Assembly (NCBI RefSeq): GCF_020164745.1 | Contig: NZ_JAIUGV010000006.1 | Coordinates: 329,625 to 393,624 of the forward strand | Origin: Mesorhizobium sp. ES1-4 | GTDB taxonomy: Bacteria > Pseudomonadota > Alphaproteobacteria > Rhizobiales > Rhizobiaceae | Length of the DNA stretch: 64,000 bases | Direction of reading: 5' to 3' | Part shown: one piece after another, positions 60,797 through 64,000 of the stretch | Layout: each line of letters starts with the position of its first letter | Numbering within the stretch: position 1 is the stretch's first letter | Program-made: the position numbers and the translations under genes | Notes under the pieces: generated by a model | What the model was told of the DNA's origin: nothing | Database searches by the model: none | The model's input: the letters and a program-made list of their open reading frames with translations, nothing else

Positions 60797-61423
60797 ATGA
60801 AGCAGATCGACTTCTTCTATTTCTTCGGCAGCGGCTACGCATATCTGTCGGTGATGCGTATTGACGCTATGGCAAAACAGTCGGGCGTTGCCGTTCGATG
60901 GCGCCCCTTCAATGTCCGCACCGTGATGGCCGAGAACAACATTGCCCTTCGCACCCAGGCGGCAAAGGTAAAGTACATGTGGCGTGATGTGGAGCGGCGT
61001 GCGGCGACGCACGGCGTTCCTTACGTCAGGACTCCCATCTGGCCGACCGATCCAGACCTTCTGGCCAACCGGGTCGCCATGGTGGCGGCAGAAGAGGGCT
61101 GGTGCGAGGTCTACACCGTCGCAAGCTTCAGGGCCTGGTACCTGGAAGGCATGGGACTGGGCAGCCGCGCCCATCTGGGGCATGTGCTGGCTCCCCTCGG
61201 TCAGGACGTCGACGATGTGATTGCCAAGGCCGACGGCGCCCGAGCCCATGAGCGTCTCAAGGCGGAGACGGACGCGGCGCGCAGCTATGGCATTTTCGGC
61301 TCCCCGGCCTTCGTCGTGGATGGCGAAACATTCTGGGGGGACGACCGGTTAGAAGAGGGGCTTGCCTGGGCCGCTGGGCGACATGAACTGCAAACGTTGA
61401 AGCATGACGAAGAGGACTACTAA
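60797..61423 (+). CDS. DsbA-family protein, 2-hydroxychromene-2-carboxylate isomerase-like
   Basis: A 208-residue thioredoxin-fold protein: QIDFFYFFGSGYAYLSVMRI at the start replaces the CxxC site, as in HCCA isomerases and kappa-class GSTs, and GIFGSPAFVVDGETFWGDDR is at the end. ATG 60797 follows ggaggcggagggga. Family members use glutathione in aromatic degradation; the actual substrate is unknown. Confidence 0.87.
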   Translation: MKQIDFFYFFGSGYAYLSVMRIDAMAKQSGVAVRWRPFNVRTVMAENNIALRTQAAKVKYMWRDVERRAATHGVPYVRTPIWPTDPDLLANRVAMVAAEEGWCEVYTVASFRAWYLEGMGLGSRAHLGHVLAPLGQDVDDVIAKADGARAHERLKAETDAARSYGIFGSPAFVVDGETFWGDDRLEEGLAWAAGRHELQTLKHDEEDY

Positions 61424-61482
61424 GGACGCGAGGCATTGGTGAAAGCCATGCGCTGATCGTCAGTCCCAAGGGGAGGATTCAA

Positions 61483-62658
61483 GTGCCAAGCCGCTGGACC
61501 ATTCTTGCTGTCTTGTTCGTCGCTCGTGCCGCCTTCGCCTTCCAGTTCGGCAGCGTGGGGGCCGTAGCGCCGCAGCTTAGCGAAGGTCTCGGGGCCAGCC
61601 TGGCCGACATCGGCATCCTTATCGGAGTCTATTTTGCGCCGGGCGTCCTGCTCGCCTTCCCCGCTGGCACCATCGGACGCCGCTATGGCGACAAGGCGAC
61701 GGTTCTCGCCGCACTCCTGGCGATGCTGGCAGGCGAATTGCTGATGGCTGCATCGGCATCATGGAGTGTGCAAATCGCAGGCCGATTGATTGCGGGCACT
61801 GGCGGCATTCTCCTGAGTGTTCTGATGACCAAGATGGTCGCCGACTGGTTTGCCGGCCGCGAAATCGCAACCGCGATGGCCATTTTCGTCAACTCGTGGC
61901 CGGTGGGCATCGCGATCTCGCTCATGCTCTTGCCATGGATCGGAGCGAAATTCGGCCTTCATGCCGTCAACCTCGCCGTCGCAGAGTGGATCCTGATCGG
62001 CCTCGGCCTGATGGCGTTTTTCTATCGCGCACAGGAGGCGGTCGTCTCCGTTGAAGGCGAACGAGGCAGTGTGACCTCGGAAACGATCTATGCAGTGATT
62101 GCCGCTAGCTCGATCTGGTGTCTCTACAATCTCGGTTTGGTGATGATCTTTAGTTTCGGGCCAACGATGCTCGTCGAGCGAGGCTGGTCCTTGGCTGCAG
62201 CGGGATCAACGATCAGCATCGTCCTCTGGCTCACGGCGCTTTCGGTTCCCATAGGAGGCTTGCTCGCTGATCTGACCAAGCGCGGCGAAGCTATCATTGT
62301 CGCAGGCTGCATTGGCTTTGCGCTGCTGACGGTTCTCCTGTCGCGAAGCGGCCAGGTGCTTCCTGCCGTCATTGCCGTCGGGACCGTTTGCGGCCTGCCT
62401 GCCGGCGCCATCATGAGTCTCACCGCGCGCGTGCTCGAGCCGAAGACGCGGGCGATCGGAATGGGAATATTCTATACGGCTTTCTATGCTGGAAGCCCGG
62501 TTGGGTCCGCGATCGGCGGAAAGCTTTCCACGTCGCTCGGCTCCGCGAGCGCCGCGCTCGACTTCGGCGCCCTCATGCTCTTGGTTTGCCCAGCAATTCT
62601 GTGGGTCTTCCACCGTATCGTTGCTGGCCAAAATCGCCCGGGATTTTTGCGCGGGTGA
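61483..62658 (+). CDS. MFS transporter
   Basis: A 391-residue inner-membrane permease with about twelve hydrophobic helices; FAPGVLLAFPAGTIGRRYGD is the MFS loop 2-3 motif. It resembles the CynX/NarK-like branch. A GTG start follows aaggggaggattcaa. It is 59 nt after the DsbA-like gene and is probably the last gene of that unit. Confidence 0.87.
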   Translation: MPSRWTILAVLFVARAAFAFQFGSVGAVAPQLSEGLGASLADIGILIGVYFAPGVLLAFPAGTIGRRYGDKATVLAALLAMLAGELLMAASASWSVQIAGRLIAGTGGILLSVLMTKMVADWFAGREIATAMAIFVNSWPVGIAISLMLLPWIGAKFGLHAVNLAVAEWILIGLGLMAFFYRAQEAVVSVEGERGSVTSETIYAVIAASSIWCLYNLGLVMIFSFGPTMLVERGWSLAAAGSTISIVLWLTALSVPIGGLLADLTKRGEAIIVAGCIGFALLTVLLSRSGQVLPAVIAVGTVCGLPAGAIMSLTARVLEPKTRAIGMGIFYTAFYAGSPVGSAIGGKLSTSLGSASAALDFGALMLLVCPAILWVFHRIVAGQNRPGFLRG

Positions 62659-62756
62659 CCAGGGCAAAGGCTCGAAACGGTCGCATAGCGGGTCGGGGCA
62701 CCCGGGCGACGAAGACCAGCGCGGATACAGACCAAGTGCACGAGACACTTGTCACA

Positions 62757-63332
62757 TCACTTCCGATCCAACAATCGACCAATATCCCCTAATGACGTCA
62801 GTTTGTTCATCAGGCCAGCATTAGAAAGCCTGGGCGCATGGTCGAGACGCGGCCCATGTTGCGGTCGCTGTGGTAAGGACGCGTTGATGGCGCCGAGCGT
62901 TTCCTCAAGCGTGCGGGCAACGCCGTCGGTGCCAAGCAGAAGCATAGGCAGACGGTAGGCATCGGCCCAGGCACGCCAGTCGGCGGCAACAAGCTCGAGC
63001 TCGTCAGACACCAGTAGCGGCACCGTCAGGGTCGGATCATTGTGCAGAAGCTTGAGCTCCGATGTGATTTTTCCGTCCGGATACACCATCGCGCAGGCGG
63101 CCACGCCGCGGAAAAGCTTAGCGGGAAGAGCAATGATTGTCGGTAGGCTGCTTGAATCCTGCATGCGTCGGACCACCACGCCACGCTGGTTGAGCGTGAA
63201 GGTCACGTCGCCATAATTGTCGCGCGTGGTATAGCTCACCGTCTTCGGCAGGCGCGATGGGTCGAGACGCCTGTTGCGTCCGGTCCAAGAGCTCGCCTCC
63301 GGTTCAGTATGAGTCCGCTCACTATCTTCCAT
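62757..63332 (-). CDS. DUF6101-like conserved protein
   Basis: A 191-residue protein: RRLDPSRLPKTVSYTTRDNY, VRRMQDSSSLPTIIALPAKL, ACAMVYPDGKITSELKLLHN and PLLVSDELELVAADWRAWAD. This matches, by recollection, a Rhizobiales-restricted family of unknown function. ATG 63332 is chosen as the likely start; upstream codons are unsupported. No signal peptide. Confidence 0.7.
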   Translation of the reverse strand: MEDSERTHTEPEASSWTGRNRRLDPSRLPKTVSYTTRDNYGDVTFTLNQRGVVVRRMQDSSSLPTIIALPAKLFRGVAACAMVYPDGKITSELKLLHNDPTLTVPLLVSDELELVAADWRAWADAYRLPMLLLGTDGVARTLEETLGAINASLPQRPQHGPRLDHAPRLSNAGLMNKLTSLGDIGRLLDRK

Positions 63333-63401
63333 CACTGGCACCTGGAGAGAGAAGGGTCCTGAAGCACAGCACGCAACCGATCCCCCCCGAGTGAGCCCCA
63401 A

Positions 63402-64000
63402 TCCTTTGCGTCGCCGCCGTCTTCGGCTTGCGTCCAGCAGCAGCTGCGTGCCTTGGCAATCTGTACCTTCTATCGAGGCGGAACCGGATGTACCCGGCTC
63501 GAACTCTCAGCATATGTCCTTGCCAATAAAATAGGAGCGCATTCTGTATTAGTCATTACTAATTCATGTAAATTTTTTGGTACTCAAGCAAAAAGACCGT
63601 CGGCCGAGTTATGCAACATGCTGCTGTCCCGCGGCGTTTGCGCCATAATGCCGGATCGGTGGCCGTCAACCCGTCTTGGCCTAGACTAGGGTTCGATGCT
63701 CCCCCGCCGCGCACGACAGCGAAAATAGGTGCGGCATTCGGTGGACTCTTTCCTTCCTCGGGGACTTTTCGTACGCCTGCCGGCGCCCGAAGCTCTTCAC
63801 GGGGCCCGACCGTCAGATTTCGGCGTGTACCGTCGACAAGCGATCATCGCGCCGCCGATATCAGCCACCCATCTGCCCATTCTTAAAGGCGGGCGAAGAA
63901 TTTAGCGCGGCGCCTGCTTTTAAAAAGCGTGTCGCGATTAATTGGCCTCATATCCGGCAGCTTTGAAGAAGTTTCTGCATTCGGCTGGCTCGAACAAATT
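63402..64000. other. Region without a recognisable gene
   Basis: About 600 bp with stops in most frames and no protein similarity that I can see. It is more AT-rich at 63520-63600. A gene could begin beyond the window. Confidence 0.4.

Overview
The window looks like chromosome from an alpha-proteobacterium of the Rhizobiales, most like Mesorhizobium or a close Phyllobacteriaceae relative. The evidence is the high GC content, the linked zwf-pgl-edd Entner-Doudoroff genes, an aceA gene divergent from a RamB/ScfR-type regulator, a phasin, a very large PAS histidine kinase of the PdhS/PleC type, a DUF6101-like protein, and a tRNA-His with the alpha-proteobacterial G1-U72/A73 end. This is inference from gene content; no database search was run.

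Left part (1 to about 37.3 kb): mostly core metabolism. It holds folD, a GlxA-type regulator, a secreted VWA protein with three internal repeats, zwf-pgl-edd, an SDR, an orphan Mur-ligase-like protein, an SH3 protein, a gamma-glutamylputrescine-type oxidase/synthetase pair, a two-gene unit (nicotianamine-synthase-like protein plus TupA-like ATP-grasp), a HAD hydrolase, an atypical receiver protein, aceA with its regulator, a DMT transporter, a complete potFGHI polyamine transporter, an AsmA protein, acetoacetate-CoA ligase, the histidine kinase and a phasin. A likely small RNA follows the phasin; it has three hairpins, each presenting the same anti-Shine-Dalgarno loop. The section ends at tRNA-His.

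Accessory part (about 37.3 to 60.2 kb): just after tRNA-His lie decayed remains of a sugar-binding protein and a Gfo/Idh/MocA oxidoreductase. They are followed by a 20 kb catabolic island (38.2 to 58.8 kb): a DAO-type FAD oxidoreductase, a livKHMGF transporter, a GntR/FCD regulator, a ProC-like reductase, two SDRs, a carnitine/hydroxyacyl-CoA dehydrogenase-like enzyme, a possible DUF3830 protein, a NIPSNAP protein, an AcoABC-like 2-oxoacid/acetoin dehydrogenase, a fused glutamate-mutase-like cobalamin protein, an alpha/beta hydrolase, an aspartate dehydrogenase, a cupin and a KstD/fumarate-reductase-type flavoprotein. Four palindromes with the core GTGTCGACAC lie in the four intergenic regions that can hold promoters, so all seven transcription units look like one regulon of the island's own GntR protein. 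The combination matches no pathway I can name and is the best candidate for an undescribed system. On the right the island meets an epimerase fragment and a 5'-truncated IS256-family transposase.

Right end (60.2 to 64 kb): a SnoaL-like protein, a DsbA/HCCA-isomerase-like protein, an MFS transporter, a DUF6101-like protein and about 600 bp without a recognisable gene.
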